Of a DNA stretch of 64,000 nucleotides, positions 1 to 8,328 are shown piece by piece (the stretch's first letter is position 1; each line of letters begins with the position of its first letter). The stretch lies in contig NZ_JAHXRL010000004.1 of the NCBI RefSeq assembly GCF_019392245.1, forward strand, positions 372,001-436,000. Direction: 5' to 3'. The notes under the pieces are model-generated. The model saw only the letters and a list, made by a program, of their open reading frames with translations. It was not told the origin of the DNA and did not search any database. The translations under genes and the position numbers were made by a program. The DNA comes from Sulfitobacter sp. CW3. GTDB taxonomy: Bacteria > Pseudomonadota > Alphaproteobacteria > Rhodobacterales > Rhodobacteraceae.

Positions 1-751
1 CGACCTTAAAGAACCACAGAGCAGCCATGGCAACAAAGGTTGGGTGTAGCACCAGTTTGCAAAAGGTCAGCCATCCGGCCACCTGCAGTTTTTCCGCCGA
101 TTTTGAGGCAAGCGAAGCACCGATTGCGAAAAGCGCACCGGGGGTCGCGGCACCACCCAAGATGACCAGGAAATCGTTCATGGGTGCTGGAATAGGGATG
201 CGCAGGCCGGACCAGACGAAGCCCAAGGATATTGCGACAATCATCGGGTTTTTCACAAGGCCGATGCTGATTGTTCGTAAAATGCGCAGGCTCATCTGGC
301 CATCGCGGCTGCCCGTAATAAGGATGACAATCAGGCTGGAAAAGACGATCAGGTCGACGGCGAGGGCCAGCACGACGGGGCCGATCGCCTGTGGCCCCAA
401 AAGAAGGGTGAGCATGGGCACGCCCAGAAAACCGGTGTTACCGATGACGGCGCATTGGGCTTCCATCGCGGTACTGGCGATGTCCAGATTGCGCAGGAAG
501 CCGACGATGGTTGCGATGCCATAGACAAATGCCGTTCCCCATAAATACGCCGCAACAAGGCGGCTGTCCCATACCTCGGCCAGGGACAGGTTTGCTGAGA
601 AATGAAAGAGCATCGCGGAGAGGGCAAAGTAGAATACGAATTTGGTCAGGTAGGCCGTTGCCTCGGCTGTGAAGAAACGTGTGCGCCCGGCCCAGTAGCC
701 CAGACCGATCAGCGCGAAAAACGGCAGTGTTTTGAGGAGGATCGCCAACAT
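1..751 (-). CDS. AEC (auxin efflux carrier) family transporter, 3' end outside window
   Basis: Membrane carrier of the AEC family, which exports small organic anions or related solutes; the substrate cannot be told. Translating the minus strand from the ATG at 751 gives an open frame of 250 codons to the window edge, so about 50 residues of a usual 300 are missing. The chain is nearly all hydrophobic helices, with the family turn GNTGFLGVP near residues 104-112 and a glycine/alanine helix with GGAATPGALF later on. It lies 48 nt downstream of mbfA on the same strand, so it may be read through from that gene. A second AEC gene lies at 50871-51752. The opposite-strand frame at 27-524 is a shadow of this gene. 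Confidence 0.85.
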   Translation of the reverse strand, partial: MLAILLKTLPFFALIGLGYWAGRTRFFTAEATAYLTKFVFYFALSAMLFHFSANLSLAEVWDSRLVAAYLWGTAFVYGIATIVGFLRNLDIASTAMEAQCAVIGNTGFLGVPMLTLLLGPQAIGPVVLALAVDLIVFSSLIVILITGSRDGQMSLRILRTISIGLVKNPMIVAISLGFVWSGLRIPIPAPMNDFLVILGGAATPGALFAIGASLASKSAEKLQVAGWLTFCKLVLHPTFVAMAALWFFKV

Positions 752-799
752 ATGAAATTGGTAGCGGGCAACCGGGGCAGGTGCAACTGCGTGTTGCGG

Positions 800-1774
800 T
801 TAACCTGACCCAATCACGACGCCGACCGCGAAGACCAATGCACCGCCTAAGACCACCTGAAAGGCCGCCCGGAAAAACGGCGTGTTCATATAGCGGTTTT
901 GGATCCATGCAATGGCCCAAAGTTCAACAAATACAACGGCGAAGGCGATGATTGTCGCTGTCCAGAAATCGGTGATCAAATAGGGTAATGCATGGCCCAA
1001 GCCGCCAAGTGCCGTCATGATGCCAGCGGATAAGCCGCGTTTAATCGGGGAGCCGCGACCCGAAATCTGACCATCGTCCGAGGCCGCTTCGGTGAAGCCC
1101 ATTGAGATGCCTGCCCCCAACGAGGCAGCGAGGCCCACCAGAAATGTCGTCCAAGTGTCCTGTGTCGCGAATGCTGTGGCAAAGATCGGTGCGAGGGTCG
1201 AGACCGAGCCATCCATCAAGCCCGCCAAACCCGGCTGCACCCAAGTCAGCACGAATTGACGGTGTGCCTCGCTGTCTTCCTTGCTGATGATGTCTTCGTT
1301 CAGGTGGGTCGCGGCGAGGTCATCGGCCGTGCGTTGGTGGCCCGCTTCTGCGGCGGCCAGATCGCCCAACAGTTTGCGCGTGGAAGCGTCGGTCGTGCGG
1401 GCAGCAGCCTGTAGGTAGAAATTCTCGGCGGATTTTTCCATTGCGGCGGCTTCTGCGCGGATGCGGTCAAGGCCAAGGTTTTCGATCAGCCAGACGGGTG
1501 TGCGGGCATAATAGCCCGACACATGTTCGCGGCGGATCAGGGGAATTGTCGGGCCAAAATGTTTGGTGTGCAGGTCGATCAACCGTTGCCGGTGACCGTC
1601 TTCCTCGGCTGCCATGCCTTCGAAAATGGCAGCGCTGTCGGGAAATTCTTCGCGGAGGTTTTCCGCGTACCCGCGATAGATACGCGCATCGTCTTCCTCG
1701 GAAGAGATCGCGAGGGCGATGATTTCCTGCTCGGACAAATCTTTGAAACGCTTGCGATTAAGTGAAAATAGCAT
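800..1774 (-). CDS. mbfA: Membrane-bound ferritin-like iron exporter MbfA
   Basis: Fusion of an N-terminal ferritin-like diiron domain with a C-terminal VIT1-type membrane domain; in rhizobia MbfA exports iron from the cytoplasm and protects against iron and peroxide stress. Residues 1-150 are helical with carboxylate/histidine pairs typical of the ferritin fold ([10 protein letters not shown] near 25-34, AAEEDGHRQ near 55-63, EAGHQ near 141). Residues about 180-324 hold the VIT1-like segment, with DGSVSTLAP and several membrane helices ending in [11 protein letters not shown]. The length of 324 is normal. The palindrome at 1792-1810, only 18 bp before the ATG, strongly suggests repression by Irr under low iron. 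Confidence 0.92.
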   Translation of the reverse strand: MLFSLNRKRFKDLSEQEIIALAISSEEDDARIYRGYAENLREEFPDSAAIFEGMAAEEDGHRQRLIDLHTKHFGPTIPLIRREHVSGYYARTPVWLIENLGLDRIRAEAAAMEKSAENFYLQAAARTTDASTRKLLGDLAAAEAGHQRTADDLAATHLNEDIISKEDSEAHRQFVLTWVQPGLAGLMDGSVSTLAPIFATAFATQDTWTTFLVGLAASLGAGISMGFTEAASDDGQISGRGSPIKRGLSAGIMTALGGLGHALPYLITDFWTATIIAFAVVFVELWAIAWIQNRYMNTPFFRAAFQVVLGGALVFAVGVVIGSG

Positions 1775-1791
1775 GTGGCACCTGCAATTTC

Positions 1792-1810
1792 GTTTAGAAT
1801 AATTCTAAAC
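1792..1810. promoter_or_regulatory. Irr-type iron control element (ICE) palindrome upstream of mbfA
   Basis: GTTTAGAATAATTCTAAAC is a perfect 9-bp inverted repeat about one central base. It agrees with the TTTAGAA...TTCTAAA palindromes described as Irr/ICE boxes in alphaproteobacteria. It lies 18-36 bp upstream of the mbfA start codon, where a bound repressor would block initiation. The paaK stop codon lies on the other side at 1887, so the site serves mbfA only. Assignment to Irr is from motif likeness and the known control of mbfA in rhizobia. Confidence 0.8.
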
Positions 1811-1886
1811 TTGATGGCTCCTTGTTTCAAGTTCCATTTCCATCTCGGCGAAGGATCGCGACATATCGTTTCTATGATGTCGCGGG

Positions 1887-3197
1887 TTAGGGTTTTGGCC
1901 GTTTGTCGATAATCCGCACTGCTTTACCCTCGGAGCGGGGAATGCCGCCCACATCGCTGACGTCAATTTTGACGCTGATGCCCACGGTTTCCTTGATCTG
2001 CACCGCCAAGGCCGCGGCGGCGGCAGTGCGGGCGTTTTCGTTGATATCAAGGTGGGCGCACTCACATAACACGCGCATCTGGTCCATGCGGTCGGGTTTG
2101 GACAGTTCGATTTGGAAATGCGGGGCGAGATCGGTGATGGTCATCAACGCTTCTTCGATCTGTGTGGGGAATACGTTGACCCCGCGCAGAATAATCATGT
2201 CGTCGCTGCGCCCTGTGACCTTTTCCATCCGGCGCATGCTGCGGGCGGAGCCGGCCAAAAGGCGGGTCAGATCGCGGGTGCGGTAGCGGATAATCGGAAA
2301 CGCCTCTTTCGTCAGAGACGTAAAAACCAGCTCGCCTTTTTCGCCGTCTGCAACGGGCTGACCGGTCTCGGGGTTGATGATTTCAGGGTAAAAATGGTCT
2401 TCCCAGATGTGCAGGCCATCTTTGGACTCGACGCATTCGCAGGAAACACCCGGCCCCATAATCTCGGATAGTCCATATATATCAACGGCATGCATATCAA
2501 AGGCTTGTTCGATCTCGACCCGCATGGCGTTGGTCCACGGTTCGGCCCCAAATATCCCCACGTCTAGCGAGGATTGGCGCGGGTCGATGCCTTGGCGGGC
2601 GTATTCGTCCAAAATAGACAGGGCATAGGACGGGGTGACCGTGATGCCATTGGGCTTGAAATCCTCGATCAGGCGGACCTGGCGCGGGGTCATCCCGCCC
2701 GAGATGGGAACCGTGCTGATACCCAGCTTGTCGGCCCCTAAATGAATGCCCAAACCGCCTGTGAACAACCCATACCCATAGGCATTGTGCAGCATGTCGC
2801 CCGGTTTCAAACCAGCGGCGCGCAAGGACCGGGCAACGACGCTGCCCCAGTTTTCAAGGTCGTTTTTCGTGTATCCAACGACCGTCGGCTGGCCCGTGGT
2901 GCCAGAGGACGCATGGATGCGCGCAAGCTGTTCGCGCGGGACGGCAAACATGCCAAAGGGGTAGTTGTCGCGCAGGTCGGTTTTGACCGTAAAGGGGAAT
3001 TTGGCCAGATCGCTGAGGTCGTGCAGATCGTCGGGATGCACCCCCGCATCATCAAATTTTTTGCGATAGAACGGCACGTTGTCATAGGCATGCCGCAAGG
3101 ACCATTTCAGACGGTCCAACTGCAACGCGCTTATCTCATCCCGGCTGGTAATCTCAATAGGATCAAGGCTTTCACGGGCGGGGGTGAGGTCTTTCAT
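1887..3197 (-). CDS. paaK: Phenylacetate-CoA ligase
   Basis: AMP-forming ligase that turns phenylacetate, ATP and CoA into phenylacetyl-CoA, the first step of the aerobic paa pathway in the cytoplasm. The adenylate-forming signature SSGTTG is at residues 97-102, followed by AYGYGLFTGG near 145, the acceptor loop YGLSEIMGPGV near 242 and the RTRDLTRL hinge near 306. The length of 436 fits PaaK. Its ATG overlaps the stop of paaI upstream (ATGA), so the two are translated together. None of the ring-oxidation genes (paaABCDE, paaG, paaZ) is in this window, so they must lie elsewhere or the ligase serves another aryl acid. Confidence 0.95.
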   Translation of the reverse strand: MKDLTPARESLDPIEITSRDEISALQLDRLKWSLRHAYDNVPFYRKKFDDAGVHPDDLHDLSDLAKFPFTVKTDLRDNYPFGMFAVPREQLARIHASSGTTGQPTVVGYTKNDLENWGSVVARSLRAAGLKPGDMLHNAYGYGLFTGGLGIHLGADKLGISTVPISGGMTPRQVRLIEDFKPNGITVTPSYALSILDEYARQGIDPRQSSLDVGIFGAEPWTNAMRVEIEQAFDMHAVDIYGLSEIMGPGVSCECVESKDGLHIWEDHFYPEIINPETGQPVADGEKGELVFTSLTKEAFPIIRYRTRDLTRLLAGSARSMRRMEKVTGRSDDMIILRGVNVFPTQIEEALMTITDLAPHFQIELSKPDRMDQMRVLCECAHLDINENARTAAAAALAVQIKETVGISVKIDVSDVGGIPRSEGKAVRIIDKRPKP

Positions 3198-3631
3198 GTG
3201 GTCATTTCCTCCTCGAAATGCTGGCCTTTTATGGTGCGTGACAAGCCACGGAATAGCGCGATTATGCGGCCATCCTCCCCCGTGACAGTCACGTCATATA
3301 CACCGGATCGCCCGGTCTTTGACTGTTCAGCCGCTGTAGCCGTCAGGCGCTCGTCAGGCTTGCCGGGGGCAAGATAAGTGATCTGATTCTGCTGGGCCAC
3401 GACAAGCTGGTTGTAGCTGTTGCAGGCAAATGCAAAGGCGCTGTCGGCCAGTGTAAAGATATAGCCGCCATGGCAAATTCCGTGTCCGTTCAACATGTTA
3501 TCCGTCACCATCATCGAAAGATGCGCCGTACCGGGCGCAATATGATCGATCCGCATGCCCAGATTTTGGCTGGCCTTATCGGTGGCCCACATTGCAGCTG
3601 CAGATTTCTCGGCACGGGTTTGGGGTGTCAT
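3194..3631 (-). CDS. paaI: PaaI family acyl-CoA thioesterase
   Basis: Hot-dog fold thioesterase that hydrolyses phenylacetyl-CoA or its hydroxylated by-products and so frees trapped CoA when the paa pathway stalls. The 145-residue chain contains the family stretch HGICHGG at residues 50-56 and the catalytic aspartate at residue 63 in LADSAFAF. It is the first gene of a two-gene unit with paaK, overlapping it by 4 nt. The promoter should lie in the 117-bp gap shared with the divergent DUF2794 gene; that gap has a loose TTACA/TGTAA inverted pair around 3657-3682 that could be an operator, but I give this little weight. Confidence 0.9.
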   Translation of the reverse strand: MTPQTRAEKSAAAMWATDKASQNLGMRIDHIAPGTAHLSMMVTDNMLNGHGICHGGYIFTLADSAFAFACNSYNQLVVAQQNQITYLAPGKPDERLTATAAEQSKTGRSGVYDVTVTGEDGRIIALFRGLSRTIKGQHFEEEMTT

Positions 3632-3748
3632 GTTGGGCGGCCTTTATGTTTCATAATTACATTCGTTGCACAGATATTGTAACACATTCAAGATATTTCA
3701 TCTGACATAAAGCTTGATTTGGGCCGTGATCGACGCAACTGTTAAAGT

Positions 3749-4099
3749 ATGACGTTGCACTTACACCACTCAAACACCAAAAACGAACGCACGCCCGAGC
3801 AAGTTGCGTTTCACCGGACCGAGCTATCTCCGATATTGTCACTATATGGCCGCATGGTTGCTGCGGGTGAATGGCGTGACTACGGCATTTCATGTTTGCA
3901 GGATGTTGCAATATTTTCGGTGTTTCGCAGGACCGCAGAAATGCCGCTGTACCGTATCGAAAAGCGGCCCAAGATGCGGCTGAAGCAAGGGATGTATTCC
4001 GTGCTTGGCCCTAACGGGCAGGTGCTGCGCCGTGGGCAGGAATTAAGCGCGGTGCTGCGCGTGTTAGAGCGCAAGCTGATCCGTGCGATTGACAGTTAG
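3749..4099 (+). CDS. DUF2794 domain-containing protein
   Basis: Conserved alphaproteobacterial protein of unknown function. The 116-residue chain is basic and soluble, with no signal peptide or membrane helix. The recognisable block runs from RTELSPILSLYGRMVAAGEWRDYGI (residues about 23-47, quoted only to locate it by its ends RTELS and DYGI) to the C-terminal RVLERKLI. It is transcribed away from paaI and converges with the NlpC/P60 gene 30 bp downstream, so it is probably monocistronic. The family call is from sequence likeness remembered for Rhodobacteraceae; no role should be inferred from the paa genes next door. Confidence 0.8.
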   Translation: MTLHLHHSNTKNERTPEQVAFHRTELSPILSLYGRMVAAGEWRDYGISCLQDVAIFSVFRRTAEMPLYRIEKRPKMRLKQGMYSVLGPNGQVLRRGQELSAVLRVLERKLIRAIDS

Positions 4100-4129
4100 C
4101 GGTGCACTTGGTCGACAGCGACTATGGAT

Positions 4130-4927
4130 TTAAGGCCATTTGGAAGACGTGAGACGTTTGTGCCCTGTCATCGCACCGTCGGTTTTGGCGATACGGTCAA
4201 TCGCTGCTGAGATCGGCTCTAGCGTTACGGCCATCTTATGGGCATTCGCGTGGATCAGTAGATCAGGTTCAAGCACGAGCGCGACATGCCCCTTCCAGAA
4301 CAACAGATCATTGCGTTTGAAGTCTGAATGCAGCGGTAAGTGATCGCCAAACATCGCCAGTTGTTGATCGCTATCGCCGGGGCAGGGAATGCCACAGGCA
4401 AGGGAGGCTGCCTGAACAAGGCCAGAGCAATCAATACCCCAGCGGCTGTTCCCACCCCAAAGATACGGCGTGCCCAAAAACAGTTCGGCGACATTGCCGG
4501 GGTCTGGCGCAACAGTGCTGGCCGCGCTGAGGTGTTGCATCGGGATGTACCCCAGTGCCGTCTGCGCAAAACTATCATCGTGTTCCAGAACGGTGATCTG
4601 GCTGCCTAACGTCAGCGATGTTTGATCCGGCGATTTGAAATCAGGCGCAAGATACGCGTGAGTGGCAGGGGCGGTCACGGCATGGGTGGGTTGGGTTTTC
4701 GCCCCGATGAAGGTTTCGTTGATAAACCCGCAGTAGCCGTCTTTGCTAAGTTGGACATAACACCAACCATCAACCCTGGCCAAAATCGTAAGAGGGTCCC
4801 CAAAGATTGCCTGACGGTCCCGTGCCCCTTCCGGGCTTCGGCATAGATCGGCTAGGGGTGCCCCGATTTGGCCGGGGTGGTCTTGACGAACGAGGGTAGG
4901 GTCTGGCGTCAGGCGAAAGTCGGTCAT
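4130..4927 (-). CDS. NlpC/P60 family peptidoglycan hydrolase (cytoplasmic-type endopeptidase)
   Basis: Cysteine peptidase that cleaves the stem peptide of peptidoglycan fragments, as in gamma-D-glutamyl-diamino-acid endopeptidases. Two SH3b-like segments (about 20-75 and 85-135) precede the NlpC/P60 domain. The catalytic cysteine is C167 in GIDCSGL, the histidine H214 in KGHVALV, with a further polar H226 in IHANAH. No signal peptide is visible, which argues for a role in recycling muropeptides rather than in the wall. The gene overlaps the stop of the M17 aminopeptidase upstream by 4 nt; the two peptidases are a common pair in this family. Confidence 0.9.
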   Translation of the reverse strand: MTDFRLTPDPTLVRQDHPGQIGAPLADLCRSPEGARDRQAIFGDPLTILARVDGWCYVQLSKDGYCGFINETFIGAKTQPTHAVTAPATHAYLAPDFKSPDQTSLTLGSQITVLEHDDSFAQTALGYIPMQHLSAASTVAPDPGNVAELFLGTPYLWGGNSRWGIDCSGLVQAASLACGIPCPGDSDQQLAMFGDHLPLHSDFKRNDLLFWKGHVALVLEPDLLIHANAHKMAVTLEPISAAIDRIAKTDGAMTGHKRLTSSKWP

Positions 4928-6306
4928 TTCTGGAACAGTGTCTCAATGGTTGCATATAAGGCGCGGTTGGCTTGGCCCATTCCCCCTTTGGGGCGCGCCG
5001 GGGCAGCGGTTGGCTGCCAGCCGTAGATGTCAAAATGCGCATAAGGGCTGTCCGTTACAAAGCGCCGCAAGAACAAAGCCGCAGTGATACAACCGGCAAA
5101 ACCACCGGAAGGCGCATTATCAAGATCGGCAACACCCGGTTCAATCATGGTTTCATAGGGGGTGTGAAAGGGCATCCGCCAAACCGGATCCGCGTGCGTT
5201 TCTGCGGCTTTTTCCAAGGCTGAAACGAATGTCGGGCTGTCACTGAAATAGGGTGCAAGATCGGGGCCGACAGCGACCCGCGCAGCGCCCGTCAGGGTAG
5301 CCATTGAAATGATTTGATCGGGCTTTTCCTCGTCTGCGAGGGCAAGGGCATCTGCCAGAACCAAGCGTCCCTCGGCATCGGTATTGTTAATCTCGACCGT
5401 CAGTCCCTTGCGCGATGTTAAGATATCTTGGGGCCGGAACGAATTGGAGGAGACCGAGTTTTCGACCGCAGGGATCAGCACGCGCAGTTGAATATTCATG
5501 CCCGTTGCCATGATCATATGGGCCAGACCTAGCACTGCCGCAGCACCGCCCATGTCCTTTTTCATCAATCCCATGGAGGCGGATGGTTTCAGGTTTAGCC
5601 CGCCGGTGTCAAAGCACACCCCCTTGCCCACCAAGGTCAGTTTTTTGCCGGATTTCCCCCAACGCATGTCGATCAGCCGCGGCGCGCGGTCGGCGGCGCG
5701 ACCAACGGCGTGGATCATCGGCAAGTTCTGGGTGAGCAGATCATCGCCAGTGACAACGCTGATATCTGCGCCATGCGCCTTCGCAAGGTCACGCGCCGCT
5801 TTCTCCAGATCTGGTGGCCCCATGTCAGAGGCGGGGGTATTGATCAGATCGCGGGTCAGCATTTCCCCACTGGCGAGCGCAACCAGCAGGTCGGCATTTA
5901 CCCCATCCGGGGCGATTAGTTCGGCTTGCGTGGTGGCGGACTTCGCATAGCGGTCAAAGCGATACGCCGAAAGCAGCCAGCCCAAAGTTTCGTTTGCCAG
6001 CGTTTCTTGAGGTAAATCCGTTTCTAACTGATACGCGCCTTTAGGCAGCTTCGCGGCGGCCCCTGCGAGGTGAAAACGCCCCCGCTTTCGCGATGTTTCG
6101 GTGCCATATCCGGCGATTGCCATCTGAACCGAACCATCAGCCGTTGGGAAAACCAATGCTTGACCCAAGGCACCAGTGAAACTGTTTGCCGCAATCCAGC
6201 TGGATACCGATGCAGGTTGGCCGCCCAGCCAATTATCAAGCTGGTCCTCGGATACGAGGTGCAGCGGAATGGCATGAGATTTCGGGTCGGCGAATTTTGC
6301 GAGCAT
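4924..6306 (-). CDS. Leucyl aminopeptidase family (M17) protein
   Basis: Dinuclear-metal aminopeptidase of the M17 family, cutting N-terminal residues from short peptides in the cytoplasm. The catalytic half shows GKGVCFDTGGL (residues 228-238), a metal-binding lysine in MKKDMGG (about 249-254) and the signature NTDAEGRL at 308-315. At 460 residues it is a little shorter than the 500 of PepA because the N-terminal domain is reduced, which is usual for the alphaproteobacterial branch. It leads a two-gene unit with the NlpC/P60 gene, consistent with joint breakdown of cell-wall peptides. Confidence 0.93.
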   Translation of the reverse strand: MLAKFADPKSHAIPLHLVSEDQLDNWLGGQPASVSSWIAANSFTGALGQALVFPTADGSVQMAIAGYGTETSRKRGRFHLAGAAAKLPKGAYQLETDLPQETLANETLGWLLSAYRFDRYAKSATTQAELIAPDGVNADLLVALASGEMLTRDLINTPASDMGPPDLEKAARDLAKAHGADISVVTGDDLLTQNLPMIHAVGRAADRAPRLIDMRWGKSGKKLTLVGKGVCFDTGGLNLKPSASMGLMKKDMGGAAAVLGLAHMIMATGMNIQLRVLIPAVENSVSSNSFRPQDILTSRKGLTVEINNTDAEGRLVLADALALADEEKPDQIISMATLTGAARVAVGPDLAPYFSDSPTFVSALEKAAETHADPVWRMPFHTPYETMIEPGVADLDNAPSGGFAGCITAALFLRRFVTDSPYAHFDIYGWQPTAAPARPKGGMGQANRALYATIETLFQK

Positions 6307-6375
6307 TGAGTACTACCTTTTTGGACATGCAGCTTTCGCAGCAGCCTAGTGGTATCCCAGCCAGCCGCAAGCCCG

Positions 6376-6753
6376 TCAGATTGACATGTCCTGCGTATCC
6401 CAAATGGCGGTCAATGAACGTTCCCCCACGCGGACAAGCCGTGTCAGGGTCGCGGCAATTGCGACTTCGTCATTCTGGTCGACCGATTGCATGACATCAT
6501 GCGCGACGGCTGCAAGTTTTTGCAAACCAACCTGTTCGGCAATGGCGATCAAGGATCGACTGTTTTTGCGCAGTTCCAGCCAATCGGACGTGCGGTACAG
6601 TCGGTCACAATGCGAGATTCGCAAAGCCAGCTCCTCCATCGCGCGGCAAACCACGTCTTCAGCGTCAGTTGCGCCCAGTTGCTTGTAAAGCGTACCTAAC
6701 CGTTCTTGGTCGACACAGACCTGTTCGGTCGGTCGCATTTGCAGAACTTGCAT
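6376..6753 (-). CDS. Hypothetical Hpt-like helical protein
   Basis: Unknown protein of 125 residues when started at the ATG at 6753, which follows a GGGGTG stretch; a longer frame from a GTG at 6780 is less likely. It is all-helical in look. The segment from about residue 60 to 100 (LRKNSRSLIAIAEQVGL, LAAVAHDVMQ) has the rhythm of a histidine phosphotransfer helix pair, but where Hpt domains carry HxLKG this has RKNSRSL, so no phospho-accepting histidine is present. It could be a phosphorelay inhibitor or an unrelated four-helix bundle. The gene stands alone, 70 bp from the aminopeptidase start on the same strand. Confidence 0.6.
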   Translation of the reverse strand: MQVLQMRPTEQVCVDQERLGTLYKQLGATDAEDVVCRAMEELALRISHCDRLYRTSDWLELRKNSRSLIAIAEQVGLQKLAAVAHDVMQSVDQNDEVAIAATLTRLVRVGERSLTAIWDTQDMSI

Positions 6754-6900
6754 TTCATCACCCCGTAAAAATGTCCCCACGACCGGTCTTGTATATGTGG
6801 TAAGTCGTGTTCAAATCGTTGAGGTCAAAGCGCCTTTTTGCTCGAATACGATGCAAATTCAGTGTAGTTACGGCGAGACCTAAAAGGATTGAGCTATATT

Positions 6901-7551
6901 ATGGATGACGCGAAACCACTGCCATCTTATCTAGTGCAAAGATATCATGGTTGGAAAGCAACCACTTATGCCGAAAACCAAGCGTGGTATCGGCGTCTTG
7001 CCAGCGACGGACAACATCCGCGCGCGATGGTAATTTCCTGCTGTGACAGCCGCGTTCACGTCACGTCGATTTTCGGCGCGGATCAGGGCGAATTCTTTAT
7101 TCACCGCAATATTGCGAACCTGGTGCCGGCGTTCAGCCCCGATGGCCAGCAGCACGGGACCTCTGCGGCGGTGGAATATGCTGTGCAATCGCTCAAGGTC
7201 GCGCACCTGATCGTATTGGGGCATTCCAACTGCGGCGGCGTGCAGGGCTGCATCGATATGTGTCAGGGCAAAGCCCCGCAACTGGATGAAAAAAGCAGCT
7301 TTGTCGGCCGTTGGATGGATATCCTTCGCCCGAAATATGAGATTGTCGCTGACATCGAGGACCGTGCGGAACAGGTACGCCAGCTTGAGAAACACGCCGT
7401 TATGACGTCACTTGAGAACCTGATGACCTTTCCGTGGATTGCGGAAAAGGTCAAAGACGGCAAGCTGACGGTGCACGGATTGTGGACGGACATCGGCGAA
7501 GGCGGGCTTGAGTGTTATAGCGCGGACAAGGAAGTGTTCTTGCCCGTATAA
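6901..7551 (+). CDS. Beta-class carbonic anhydrase
   Basis: Zinc enzyme interconverting CO2 and bicarbonate in the cytoplasm. The zinc ligands and the Asp/Arg dyad are in CCDSR near residues 47-51, and the other ligands in GHSNCGG (His108, Cys111). The length of 216 residues is normal. I prefer the ATG at 6901; a TTG four codons upstream at 6889 is possible because the AAAAGGA stretch at 6882-6888 is 12 nt from the ATG. It is followed after 74 bp by the NYN-domain gene on the same strand. Nothing here links it to carboxysomes or a bicarbonate transporter. Confidence 0.93.
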   Translation: MDDAKPLPSYLVQRYHGWKATTYAENQAWYRRLASDGQHPRAMVISCCDSRVHVTSIFGADQGEFFIHRNIANLVPAFSPDGQQHGTSAAVEYAVQSLKVAHLIVLGHSNCGGVQGCIDMCQGKAPQLDEKSSFVGRWMDILRPKYEIVADIEDRAEQVRQLEKHAVMTSLENLMTFPWIAEKVKDGKLTVHGLWTDIGEGGLECYSADKEVFLPV

Positions 7552-7625
7552 CTGCGATCGGCGGAAAATGGGCAGTACATTTATTTGTACTTGCCCATGA
7601 ACGCGCGGGGTGGTTTTCTCGCGTT

Positions 7626-8222
7626 ATGATTGTATCCGTTGTATTGCTTCTCGTCTCTTTGGGTGGCGTCGTTTTGTCGATGTCTTCCCCCGTTTGGTCG
7701 GATGCTATTCTGATCGCGGGGCCCTGCGCCGTTGCAAGCATCGTCATTTTGTTTAGCGAAACGCGGAAATGGCGCACGAGGCAGGCCGCATCGGCGGGCA
7801 GGTTAATCGTGATTGACGGGTCTAACGTGATGTATTGGCGCGACGGCACGCCGCGTGTCGAATGCGTGCAGGACGTTGTTAATCATCTGAAAAAGCAGGG
7901 CTTTCATCTGGGCGTCATGTTTGACGCAAATGCGGGCTATCTTTTTTCTGGTGAGTATCGTGATGACAAGGCGATGAGCCGGCTGCTGAACTTACCACTG
8001 GAAAACGTGATGGTTGTGCCAAAAGGGACGCCCGCAGACCCATACATCTTGAATGCCGCACGCGACATGGGTGCCGTTATCCTGACGAATGACCGTTTCC
8101 GTGACTGGGCGGATGATTTTCCCGAAGTGCACCGACCTGGGCATCTTATCAAAGGCGAATACAGACAGGGTGAACTTTGGTTCGACTTCGCCACAGACGA
8201 AATCGCTCAACAAGCGGCCTAG
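7626..8222 (+). CDS. Membrane-anchored NYN-domain (Zc3h12a-like) ribonuclease
   Basis: Putative PIN/NYN-fold RNase tied to the inner membrane. Residues 1-20 and 26-44 are two hydrophobic helices, followed by a basic stretch and a NYN domain from about residue 58. The acidic metal-site residues expected in this fold are visible: D64 in VIDGSNV, D100 in FDANAG, D138 in TPADPY, and D156/D160 in TNDRFRDW. The likeness is to the Zc3h12a-type NYN nucleases of animals and their bacterial relatives. No toxin-antitoxin partner is adjacent. The gene follows the carbonic anhydrase and converges with asd, sharing the hairpin at 8280-8306. RNA targets are unknown. Confidence 0.75.
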   Translation: MIVSVVLLLVSLGGVVLSMSSPVWSDAILIAGPCAVASIVILFSETRKWRTRQAASAGRLIVIDGSNVMYWRDGTPRVECVQDVVNHLKKQGFHLGVMFDANAGYLFSGEYRDDKAMSRLLNLPLENVMVVPKGTPADPYILNAARDMGAVILTNDRFRDWADDFPEVHRPGHLIKGEYRQGELWFDFATDEIAQQAA

Positions 8223-8279
8223 GGCTGGCGGGCTTGCTGAGGCGGCCGATAACCCCGCCCTGTGTTTCGCAAAATGCAA

Positions 8280-8306
8280 AAGGGCCCGCGAAATACGCGA
8301 GCCCTT
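8280..8306. terminator. Bidirectional hairpin between the NYN gene and asd
   Basis: Inverted repeat AAGGGCCCGCG / CGCGAGCCCTT with a 5-nt AAATA loop and one mismatch. On the minus strand the stem is followed by TTTTGCATTTTG, so it should end asd transcription (stop at 8329); on the plus strand it may also stop the NYN gene. Confidence 0.75.
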
Positions 8307-8328
8307 GATTGTCAAATAACCTAGGCGC

